A stretch of 64,000 nucleotides of DNA from Ceratothoa steindachneri (lineage: Eukaryota > Arthropoda > Malacostraca > Isopoda > Cymothoidae): NCBI GenBank assembly GCA_963969495.1, contig OZ018321.1:137965185-138029184 (forward strand), written 5' to 3'. Each line of letters begins with the position of its first letter. The stretch's first letter is position 1. Made by a program: the position numbers and the translations under genes. Positions 55,262 through 64,000 of this stretch are shown here, piece by piece. Under the pieces are notes generated by a model. It searched no databases. It was not told the origin of the DNA and was given only the letters and a program-made list of their open reading frames with translations.

Positions 55262-55888
55262 CTCATTTCCCACAAACCTACCTGTCCAGCAACCCAATAG
55301 AAGACAATTATGATAACCTCCTGGTTGGTGGCAACCATGGCATCACAGATACTGTGAAGAGATTCCAATTGCTCAAGGGAACCCAGGATACTCTATAAAT
55401 CATAATTCTGGCTCTAAACTAGGTGCAAATGCATAATCTCCCATACTGAGTGGTGTAGTGCTACCAGCTCAGTCAAGAAGACCGCACCCAGTAGAGCCCT
55501 GCTAGCTTCAAACAAGAGGATAAGTCATCCATGTACACTACTAAGATGGCAACAGTGTGTGCGCTCCAACCCCAAAAACTTTATGCTGTGATGTACAGTA
55601 TTGGGAGAAGAGGCGTATGCATAATGACAAACACTCATAGGGCATATCAAGGGGAGCATCATGGGGAGAGCCAGAGGCATCACTGGCCTGAGAGCTACAT
55701 CAAGCTCTCAAAGAAGTTGTCTTGTTCTAAACCTAAAGGTTTAGGTTATGATTGGCATCTCATGAGGACACAGGAGCCATCAACATCAAAAGCAGATGAA
55801 ATGAGAAAGTGGTAACTGAGGGAGACACTGGGTTAAACAGTCACCAAATGGAGAACAAAGTGGTAGAATGAGTCCACCTTCCACAATT
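55262..55888 (-). mobile_element. I-group fragment copy H, old
   Basis: Diverged RNase H and thumb of the I-group element on the minus strand. It aligns in order with about 56380-57150 of the adjacent copy C. It ends at about 55888, where copy C begins, so the two are fused. Confidence 0.7.
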
Positions 55889-55989
55889 CACCCTCCCCCA
55901 AAAAGTCAATAAGTCCACCAGTCAAAGTACACGCAAAGTACAAGGGACAGGCGGTAGCGACCCCGCTCATCCCGGTACCGGGACAGGTG

Positions 55990-58900
55990 TCATGCGCGAA
56001 GATCACCCAGACTGGGACATTCAAAAAGAATGTGCCGAACAGTCTGGGGGACAATGCAGTCGTTGCAATAGGGCATAGGCGAGCGCTCCATCAAATAGTG
56101 ATGCATCACACGAGTGTGCCCAATTCGGAGACGACAGAAAGCAACCTGAAGCCGCCGCGGCATTGGGGGATAGGTCCATGGGAACAGTCGCAGCGCAATG
56201 GCACGCAACTTTAAGTTCCCTTCGACCGTCTCCCATCTTCTTTGCCAAGCAGTCCGAAGAGCTGCCTGTATTCCTGCCATGTAGTCGGTGTGAGGAAGAG
56301 CGAAACGCTGGTCTGGTCGCAGAGTCCTCGCAGACTCTTTGGCGCCCTCATCGGCACGCTCATTCCCCGCAATTCCTACATGTCCAGGAACCCAGCAGAA
56401 GATAATCTCGACATCTGCCCGGCTCGCCAAAACCGTGGAATCACGGATATCGCTAACCAGGAAATGCGGAGATTCCAATGCCCTGAGAGCACTCAGGGCG
56501 CTTTGTGAGTGGCTATAGATCACAATCCGGTCTCCGCACCAGGCACGTCGCGTAATCTCCCGTACCGAATGGTGAATTGCCACAAGCTCGGCCGTGAAGA
56601 CAGACGCAGAGCATGGTAGAGCCCCGCTGACTTCAAACAGAGGGGATACGGCGTGGAAGCCGACACCCTCTTAGGACTTGGAGTCATCCGTATACACTGG
56701 CACGGTTCCAGCGTGACACGATGTGTGCTCCAAAAAGGTCGAACGCAATACTCCCGGCGCCGTACAAGCTTTGGGAGCAGAGGCGTGGCGACAAATAGCC
56801 AAATGTGGTACCCTCCAGGGTGGCATCCTGGGCAGAACCAGGGGCGCCACCGGCCCGAGAGCTATATCTACCTCTCGAAGGAGTTTCCTGGCCCTAGGGC
56901 TTAGGGTATTACTGGCGTCTCTCGGTGGCATAGGCACCATCGAGATCATCTGCGGAAGCAGTGAGAGCTGTTGGTGAGTGAGGGAGGCGCCGGGCTCGCG
57001 CGTACAGGCGGGTGATGCACTGCACGCGGCGCAGAGCGAGTGGCATCTCCCCAGCATCGACCAACAGGCTCTCAATGGGGGAAGTGCGGAAGGCACCGGT
57101 CGCAAGGCGAAGGCCGGTGTGGTGGATCGAGTCCAGCTTCCGCAATAAACGCTCGGCTGTGGATGCATAAAACTCGCATCCGTAGTCGAGCTTCGAACGA
57201 ACAAAGGATCGACAAAAAAATAGGGCAGTAGTCCTATCAGCGCCCCAAGCGCTGAACGTCACGGAACAGAGAATGTCCATGGCGCGGGTGCAGGAGACCC
57301 TAAGGCTGCGAATATGAGCCTCCCAGGTGAGCGTCGGTCGAATACAAGACCAAGGAAACGGTGCGACTGAATCACATCCAGGCGCACCCCATTAAGAAAC
57401 AAATCTGGGTCAGGGTGAAGCTGTGGATGGCGGCAGAAGTGCACCACCATAGTCTTGGCCGAAGAAAACCGAAACCTGTGCGCTTCGGAATAGCGAGAGA
57501 CGCGGTTCAATGCCTGTTGGAGTCGACGCTCCAGAGTTGGCATCTGGGCCGCGCCAAAAGAGATCGAAAGGTCGTCCACGTAGAGCGTAGCGAGAACATC
57601 TTCCGGCAGCACCGAGGTGATGCCGTTGATGCTCAGGGCAAAGAGTGTGACACTGAGGACACTTTCCTGCGGGACACCCTCTTCCTGCTCCTTAGGGCCG
57701 GAGAGGGCTCCCCCCACCCGTACGCGGAATCGACGATCTCGCAAAAATTCAGATATAAACATTGGGAGGCGTCCCCTCGCCCCCATCGTGCGGAGAGTCT
57801 CCATGATACCGTATCGCCATACGGTATCATAGGCCTTCTCCAGATCGAAGAACACCGTGGCATTGTGCTGTATACGAAGGAAAGCCTCGCAGACGGCATT
57901 TTCCAGTCGGAGCAGAGCATCCGACGTGGAGTGGAACTTGCGGAAGCCACACTGTGCGGAAGACAGATGGCCTCCGCTGTCCAGGAAAAAGGCTAGTCTA
58001 ACATTTACCAATTTCTCCATCAACTTGAACACGCAAGAGGTTAGAGAGATTGGGCAGAAACCGGTCGGAGTAGAGTGGTTTCTCCCCGGCTTGCAAAAGG
58101 CGAGCACAGTAGCGATTCGCCAGGAGTCTGGGAGAAGACCTTCCACCCAGATCCTGTTGAACAAATCTAACAGAAAGGCCATGCCTCGCTCACCCAGGTG
58201 TCTAAGCATGGCGTACGGGACATCGTCCGGACCATGGGCGGTGTCCGCGCACGAAGCGAGAGCGGAACGCAACTCACTCACAGTAAACTTGTCGTTGAAG
58301 GGTTCTCCGCCTCTGGAGGTAAAGTCCAGCCGGCGGCCTTCCGCGACATCACGACGTGCATTGAATGCGGGCGTCTCAGCATCACGGCTAGAGAATGCGG
58401 AAAAAGCGGTCGATAAGGATTCCGCCACGGACGCGGGGTCCGAGATTGCGGTCCCATTCTCCTGGAGAACAGGAGGGGGGTCCTGCGAGAACTTGCCCCG
58501 AATCCTTTTGACTCGCTTTCACACCTCAGCTAAAGGGGTCTTCCCGTTAAGTGAAGACACGTATGCTCGCCATTAGGAGCAGCGGGCGTGCTTCGAAATA
58601 TACCGGAACCTAGCCCTAGCCCAAAGAAATTCAGCGACAGTGAAATCGTTCGGGCGGCGCTTATAGCGCATGTAGGCATAACGCTTCTGTTTGAGGGCCG
58701 TCTCACACACGGCCGACCACCATCGGAGTGGTCGGCGTGCAAAACGGCCAGACGTCCTAGGAATAGTAGTCAGGCCCACGGCGAAGAGGTTGCCGGAGAA
58801 GAACTCAACGGCCTCATCTACCGACCTAAACTCCTCGACTGAGATAGAGAATTCAGTCATTTCCTGAAATGCAGACCACCGCGCCCGCGCCAAGCACCAC

Positions 58901-59534
58901 CGAGGTGGGCTCTCAGGCGGCAGTTGCCCTGAAAATGATATTTGAATGGGAAAGTGATCACTACCATGGAGGTCATCGACCACCCCCCAATCAAAATCAG
59001 GCTGTGCATCCGAAGAGCACAAAGATAGGTCAAGGCAAGAAAATGAAGCGGTTCTCGGACAGTGATGCGTAAACTCATCCACGTTTAGGACACCCATCTC
59101 AAACTCTTCGATCAGATCGGCAAGGACTTGTCCCCTGGGATTTATGGAGTAATCTCCTCAGAGAAGATGCCTGCCGTTCAGATCTCCAAGCAAGAGATAG
59201 GGCCTCGGCAACCGTGCCATGACGCGGCGGAAGTCAGCTGACGGTGGAATGTACGCAGAAAGGATAGTATACCTCCTATCCAGGTGCAGCTGCACAGCCA
59301 CTGCCTGAAAGGAGGTATCTAAAGAGAAAGGAAGAACGGAGACATCATGCCGGGTGTAAACCGCGCATCCCGGCCATCCCGCGGTGGTGGGGTCGCAAGA
59401 CCCTTATACCCCGGGAGGGCGGGCAGGGGGCACGCGCCTAGCATGGTCTCCTGCAAAAAGATAGCTAACGGGGAACGGGACGAGACGAGCTTCCGCAGCT
59501 CCTCCCAGTTGGCCCGGAGTCCACGGCAATTCAA
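55990..59534 (-). pseudogene. Copy C ORF2: endonuclease, RT, RNase H (several breaks)
   Basis: From 59534 down. The endonuclease N-terminus is MNCRGLRANWEELRKLV, then a middle part (59097-58573, with LDLSLCSSDAQPDF and GSDHFPIQ). RT is a 389-codon open stretch at 58428-57259, with LDLFNRIWVEGLLPDSW, GFRKFHSTSDALLRLE and the catalytic YVDD near 57580. The normally invariant GVPQG box reads GVPQE. The thumb is at 57280-56909. RNase H is at 56720-55990, with TDDSKS, IYSHSQSALSAL where one catalytic Asp reads His, and GHVGIAGNERAD. Frame breaks near 58500, 57300 and 56690. Not functional as it stands. Confidence 0.82.
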
Positions 59535-61879
59535 TTAAAGGAATATGCCCTCCAGGCCTAGCTCGGAGGAGACGCGGGGGCCCTCCCCGAAAGGAAGACC
59601 CCTCACGGGAATGGCTGTACGCTTCCCAGGGGCAGAATCCCGGGCGCTGTTGGCCAGACAAAGCGCTGAAGGCGCTGTCGCCTTCGACGACTTATAGGGG
59701 GAGGTTGGGCTCGCCATGCGAGTCTTTTCCTCCCTCTGCCTCGAAACCTTAGGCGGGCGTTGCGGCATCGGAGGCGGGGGGCCCTCCTTTCGGGCAACAG
59801 CTTTCGGAACCCCGGAAGATGGCCTAGCGACCATCTTCAGGGGTGTTGCCTCCTGTGAGTCTAACAACTCGGTGGAGGCGCGTGGCCGTTTCGCCTTACG
59901 GGAAACGGTCACGCTGGGGGAAGAGGGAAGAGCCCTGGTTTTAGCCGGGGCTGGGTATGAATCCTTTTTGCCGCCAGCTTTACCAGGGAAGCGCCCGGGT
60001 TGGGTAGAGCCCGCAGAAGGGCTCCGAATGTGCGCGGAAACAACTGTGCTCGTTGGCCTGGATGGGCCAGGAGCAGAGGGTGCTTTTCTAACTATTGAGG
60101 CATATGACGTCCCAGGCAGAGCCGGGCGGGCCAGAACCAAGTCCTTACCCTTGCGGAATGAGAGTCGATCCTGGGCCTGAACGGCCAGGATTTATTTCTC
60201 AAGGAGATATGCACCAATTGCTTCGAACAGGCAGGGTGCGGCTCTCCGCAATTGACACACTTGGCCACACACGATTTGGACTTATCGTGTGCGACCTTGG
60301 AGCAATTTACACAGACTTCGGGTGACCCCAACTTTGCACGTCTACATGAGCGATTCGTATGGCCGAAGCGGTGACAGTAATAGCACCGCCGCGGCAGTGG
60401 CACGAATTCCTTCACGCGGTAGCGGTACCAACCGGCACGCACCGACTCAGGGAGCCTGTTACAGTCGAACGTGATGAAGAGTGTAGGGGTGGGTCTCGAG
60501 GCCCCTCCCTGTTTTCTCATCACACGATCGACCTTGACCGCCCCATGGTCGGCCAGCTCTAGGGTGATGTCCTCAATGGAGTAGTCAACGAGTTCCCTCG
60601 CATAAACTACTCCTTTCACAAAGTTCATGGTAGAGTGCGGTGTACACTCACCGGGGTGCCATGAAGTGTCCGAAGAGCACTTATCTTGGCCGCCTCGGCG
60701 GGATTCGCCAGAAGGCTCCCGTCCGAGAAACGGGTTACCTTCGGCTCTCTACCAATTGCACTAGCTAATCCTCTCCTCTGATGGATCATGTTGCCCTTGG
60801 ACAACATGGTGCCATCAGTGGAGCGAATAACGAGGAAGCATTTGAAGCCAGCGGGCTCGAAAATGCCAGGTAACCTCTGAATGAGGGGCCCCGATGTAAT
60901 CGAGGCTCCGCCCTGTTCATTTTTGGTCTTGGTCAGGGGCTCCGCAACCCGGGGGGGCAGAGGGGCCGGATGTGCCGATCTTGGCTTGGTCGCTTGCCAT
61001 AGTGGCAGCAGACCCATCCGTCCCCGCAGCCCCTGCGGATGGAGAGGAGCCCCAAGTCTTCTTCATCTTTTTTGGTCTTTTTCTTTTTTGGAGAAGAGGG
61101 CGGGGAATGAACCCGCTTCTCACCCCTGCCGGTAGAAGCCCCCAGGCCAGATGGACCGGCCTCAGCCAGGTCCTGGTGGTCGCAGGGGCATCATCAGGAG
61201 GAGATCCCTCCCCTCCTTGTACTGCCTGAGAATCCGCAGCCGTTTGAGGAGGATCTTGCATAGGGACGGATTCGGGTTCGGTGCTTGGCGCTGAGCCCGG
61301 ATTCCCCCCCATGGAAGGCCTTACCATCTGAGGCTGGTTTTCCTTAAGGACCATGTCTATCACAGGAGGGGCCTCCAGTTGGCCATCCCCTCCCAGGACA
61401 TCGCAGGTCCCCTTGGCAGCGTCATAAGTCTTTAGTGGGGAGGCACAGGCCTTGACCCCGGCAAGGTTTAATATTCTTGCCAGCAGGTCTTTTGAGGGAA
61501 GCGATCGAAGGGGCCTGGCTTCCTTCTCCCCCCTAAGGGGGTTTGCCTTACCGAGCCGCTTGGATGGGGAGCGGCTGGCTAAGGGCTGCCTGCTGGCTTT
61601 CTTGGCAGTCCCCGTGGAAAGAAAAGAGTGGACTGCCGCTGGAAAAAGTAAGGTGCCCGAAAGCACCTCTAGAGAAGGGGGTGAGGGAAGTCCCCTACAC
61701 CCGTATGCGTAGAAGAGGAGTAAGCCTCCTCTCCGGTTAAAGAGGTATGGAGGGTCCCCTGCGCAAGCACAGGGGGGGAGGGACCTCCATTTTTTGGGTG
61801 GAGCTTCCCGAGGGCGGCTCCGTCGCTGTTTCAGGGGAAGTTGGGGGTTGTTTTGTTTTGTTTTTTCATCATCTGGCAT
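59535..61879 (-). pseudogene. Copy C ORF1: gag-like protein with zinc knuckles
   Basis: The ATG at 61879 has a good context (GTCACCATG) and follows the 5' hairpin by about 40 bases. A Pro/Lys-rich N-terminal half runs to about 60917. An RRM-like region follows (61017-60440, FEPAGFKCFLVIRSTDGTML and FVKGVVYARELVDYSIED). Then come the knuckles CYYCHRFGHTNRSC, CVNCSKVAHDK and CVNCGEPHPACSK (about 60390-60220), and a basic tail to 59535. Frame changes occur near 60950, 60630 and 60130. The frame ends at a TAA (59535-59537) where copy B has no stop and continues in frame into the endonuclease. Confidence 0.75.
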
Positions 61880-61915
61880 GGTGACCCTCTTTTTATATGG
61901 GACGCAATAGCACAT

Positions 61916-61948
61916 CACCTCTTGCAGTTGCCCGCACTGCAAGAGGTG
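61916..61948 (-). other. 5' terminal hairpin of the I-group element
   Basis: CACCTCTTGCAGT and its exact reverse complement around a 7-base loop, at the apparent 5' end of copy C, about 40 bases before the ORF1 ATG. Confidence 0.7.
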
Positions 61949-61950
61949 CT

Positions 61951-63422
61951 TACAGGCTTAAAGAAACTTAGGATATACTTGGTAGGAACAACAAGTTTCT
62001 AGAAATATTCCAGCCATTTTTAGCCTTTTCGAGTTTCTTCAATTAGCGATGGAATGAGAGGAAAATTCAGAGTACGTCATTTTCATAGCAATTGTATATT
62101 TGTCAATGTGATGAGTTGACAGCGAGGCACAATTAAATTTTCAATATGAAGCCAATGACTAAAAATAATCCAAGGATTTTTATAAATTCATTTATTCAAA
62201 TTAACAATGTTTCAAGCTTGTGCGCTCATCTTCAGATTCTGTTAGTTAAGTGACTAAAGATATGTCATTGTCAATACAATGAATGTGGAATGTGAAGGTA
62301 TCATTGTTACAAAGGGTCCACTTAGGCCCGCCTGTGTCCCAAACTCAGTAATTTGAGATAGGCTTAACAGCTCGCTTGAATTCAACTCTTGTGTCACACA
62401 CATTTCCATTATGATTAGTACAAAGAGCTGACACCAACAACAGGTTGTTCCTCAGCTTCATATATTGGCAGCACTGTGCAATTATTGGGAGCTAATTATT
62501 CTTTGCATATGGTTATTAGCCATAGGACAGAGTCTGTTCTTTCGAGAAAAGAACATTCACCTATAAAAGACCACATAATAAAATGTAAACAATAACAATA
62601 AATAACTTTAAAATCATAGCCAGCAATAATTGTCTGATCACTCTCAGGATTGCAGAATCAATATATATTAAATCTTTAAAACCAACTCCTAATTCAGATA
62701 ATTCATCAGTTCCTCTTCATGTTCTGTAAAAACACAACCTAGCAAACCATACTCAATATTATTGTTCAAATATTTCACTACTTAGTGTTAAGGTGTGTTC
62801 TTAACTATAGTTACTAAAACATCTGTATATCATATAACTTTGTACTATTATTTATTTAAAGTGTTCAATTATTACGTAGTGAATTAAGCATTTACCTTAA
62901 TATATATATACACACACACACTTTAATGATTAATATTCACTACCAATTAATACAAATTAAATTGGATATTATGTGCCAGAAATGAAAAGCGACATCAACT
63001 GCAGCTTTTTGAAAGCAAACCTACATCAGGAAATGAGACAATGCCTTGTCCATTTTGAGTTTCTAAATTCATAGAAGCAGTGAACCTAGTTTTGTTAGTT
63101 ATGGCAAAGAAGAACTAAGCATTCATCTGATGATAAATACTTATGTATTAATATGAAAGAAACCTTTTGGTTAATGTAATCATGTATTTAATAAATATTT
63201 TGCTATAATTATTTTAAATGATAATGAAAATCCAAAATATTTTGCTACTTTGAAGAGTAATGAAAATAAGATATTTTCCAATAACTACTTTGAACAGCAA
63301 TGAAAATATAAGATATTTTGCTTTAACTACTTTCAACACCATGAAAATACATAACCTCCCCCTGCTGTTTTATCAACTTAATTACTCTAATAAAAATCCA
63401 ATAGAAAAAGGAAAAAACTTAC
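61951..63422. other. RAE1 intron 1, 5' part, AT-rich
   Basis: No gene seen. The text near 62204-62235 on the minus strand resembles the ends of Penelope elements. A short TA/CA run lies near 62900-62920. Degenerate roughly 45-bp tandem copies (ATGAAAATA, AGATATTTTGC, CTACTTTGAACA) lie at about 63190-63350, just inside intron 1 from exon 1. Confidence 0.45.
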
Positions 63423-63530
63423 CTCCACATCTTTCATAGGATTTACTGAAGAAGAAGTGGTAGTAGAAGAGCCAAATACAAAACTGGAACTTGTTCCAGT
63501 ATTATTAAACGATCCTGAGTTAAATAACAT
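63423..63530 (-). CDS. RAE1: RAE1 (Gle2) mRNA export factor, first coding exon
   Basis: ATG at 63530, 108 bp, 36 residues: MLFNSGSFNNTGTSSSFVFG, then a Ser/Thr-rich stretch and VNPMKDVE. A short N-terminus with FG-like and Ser/Thr-rich residues ending NPMKD-(V/I)-E is the RAE1 family pattern. The donor is GAG followed by GTAAGT, phase 0, and joins VTNPPDDS of exon 2. Upstream on the minus strand TTCTAAAG and TCTAG are possible acceptors of a 5' UTR intron. No in-frame upstream ATG is seen close by. Confidence 0.93.
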
Positions 63531-63716
63531 TATCCTAGATTTTTTGTTTCAATTTTTATAACCTTTAGAAATAGAATATATTATTAATGACAAGACATAA
63601 AAGAATAGCAAACATTTTTTTGGATAATTCTTAATTACAAGTTCCTACTCTACATCCACTAAAAATCATGGATTGTCTAGTACTCAATAAAAAGCAATGT
63701 ATATACATCGCTCAGA
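63531..63716 (-). other. RAE1 upstream region / possible 5' UTR intron end
   Basis: AT-rich, with a T-rich stretch before TTCTAAAG (about 63565-63572 on the minus strand) that could be a 3' splice site. No TATA box or initiator can be assigned with confidence. Confidence 0.35.
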
Positions 63717-63884
63717 TTATAAAGGGCTAGAGCCAACGCCCATCACACACAGGATAGTAATGGCAACGATAAACAAAGAAACCCCATAGAACAAACTTTT
63801 CAACAAAATAAAAACAAGGGGATAAACATCTGTAGGATTGTGTGCCCTCCCGGCCTCAACATCATCCACAGTTTGCTCTTCCAT
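63717..63884 (-). CDS. Unidentified 55-residue single-pass membrane protein frame
   Basis: ATG at 63884 and stop at 63717-63719, on the same strand as RAE1 and ending 187 bp before its ATG. The N-terminal 20 residues are acidic (MEEQTVDDVEAG). A hydrophobic segment of about 28 residues follows (YPLVFILLKSLFYGVSLFIV and on), ending GVGSSPL. I do not recognise the family. It may be a microprotein gene, the last exon of an upstream gene, or a chance frame. Its sequence is not low-complexity, but an upstream (TA)n abuts it. CATTAG just before the ATG could act as an acceptor. Confidence 0.4.
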   Translation of the reverse strand: MEEQTVDDVEAGRAHNPTDVYPLVFILLKSLFYGVSLFIVAITILCVMGVGSSPL

Positions 63885-63898
63885 CTCTAATGTCTGGT

Positions 63899-63900
<2 letters not shown>

Positions 63901-63991
<91 letters not shown>
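63901..63991. repeat. (AT)n microsatellite
   Basis: A 91-bp uninterrupted run near the right edge, upstream of the small membrane-protein frame. Confidence 0.95.
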
Positions 63992-63992
<1 letters not shown>

Positions 63993-64000
63993 CAACGGTC

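Larger units (their letters stand above)
55889..61950 (-). mobile_element. I-group non-LTR retrotransposon copy C, most complete
   Basis: About 6.06 kb on the minus strand from a 5' terminal hairpin (61916-61948) through ORF1 and ORF2 to the RNase H end. The 3' UTR and poly(A) are absent at 55889, where copy H adjoins, so it is 3'-truncated. Identity to copy B is high. It is used here as the reference for the other copies. Confidence 0.85.

Noticed and set aside
62204..62235. Hammerhead ribozyme on the minus strand (CTGAAGA ... GAAAC)
   Set aside because: The conserved box is present, but the required stem II does not pair next to the core, so it is not a convincing ribozyme.

Overview
This is animal nuclear DNA: a split host gene buried in transposable elements. 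The organism is most likely an arthropod. A decapod crustacean is my best guess from the repeat mix (I-group elements, CR1 with an esterase ORF1, Tc1, Penelope, very long (TA)n runs); that is an inference and not proven. Five short minus-strand exons together encode the first 217 residues of RAE1/Gle2, the WD40 mRNA export factor. They lie at 63423-63530, 30388-30483, 19073-19177, 18771-18932 and 4437-4616. All five have GT/AG boundaries and all junctions are phase 0. The rest of RAE1 lies beyond the left edge. Almost everything else in the window is RAE1 intron: about 32.9 kb, 11.2 kb, 140 bp and 14.2 kb, plus the start of intron 5.

Layout. From 1 to 10.9 kb there are several copies of an I-group non-LTR retrotransposon (gag-EN-RT-RNase H), including a 612-bp young copy nested in an older one with a 14-bp target duplication. 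At 10.9-13.8 kb there is a regulatory-looking block (heat-shock element, CRE-like site, E-box palindrome, TATA, AATAAA) and a fragment of another non-LTR element. At 13.9-18.4 kb a CR1-type element has both ORFs open. RAE1 exons 3 and 4 follow. At 19.7-28.7 kb a Ty3/gypsy element with nearly identical LTRs sits inside an old I-group copy with a CCAA target duplication. After RAE1 exon 2 come old I-group debris, a pogo-like MITE, a 130-bp (TA)n, a Tc1 element and an RTE element (33.7-38 kb). Another I-group copy is at 38.5-40.7 kb. A second, older gypsy (minus strand, 42.7-49.2 kb) is itself inserted in a third gypsy fragment, is split by another Tc1 element, and ends in an inverted LTR piece. 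A Penelope fragment, an RTE 3' tail, an 81-bp minisatellite and an unidentified pseudogene cover 49.3-55.2 kb. The most complete I-group copy is at 55.9-61.95 kb. RAE1 exon 1 and an unidentified 55-codon membrane-protein reading frame lie at the right end.

Points most worth checking. (1) Both unrelated plus-strand retroelements, gypsy and CR1, carry the slippery heptamer GGGAAAC directly before the stop codon of their first ORF, in the phase needed for -1 frameshifting into the second ORF; the older gypsy copy keeps it with a downstream stem. (2) The gypsy pol has two retropepsin-like domains, one before RT and one between RNase H and integrase. (3) Its C-terminal tail repeats DFSGF exactly every 22 residues. 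(4) A short unidentified membrane-protein reading frame lies just upstream of RAE1. (5) Every I-group copy points the same way as RAE1.
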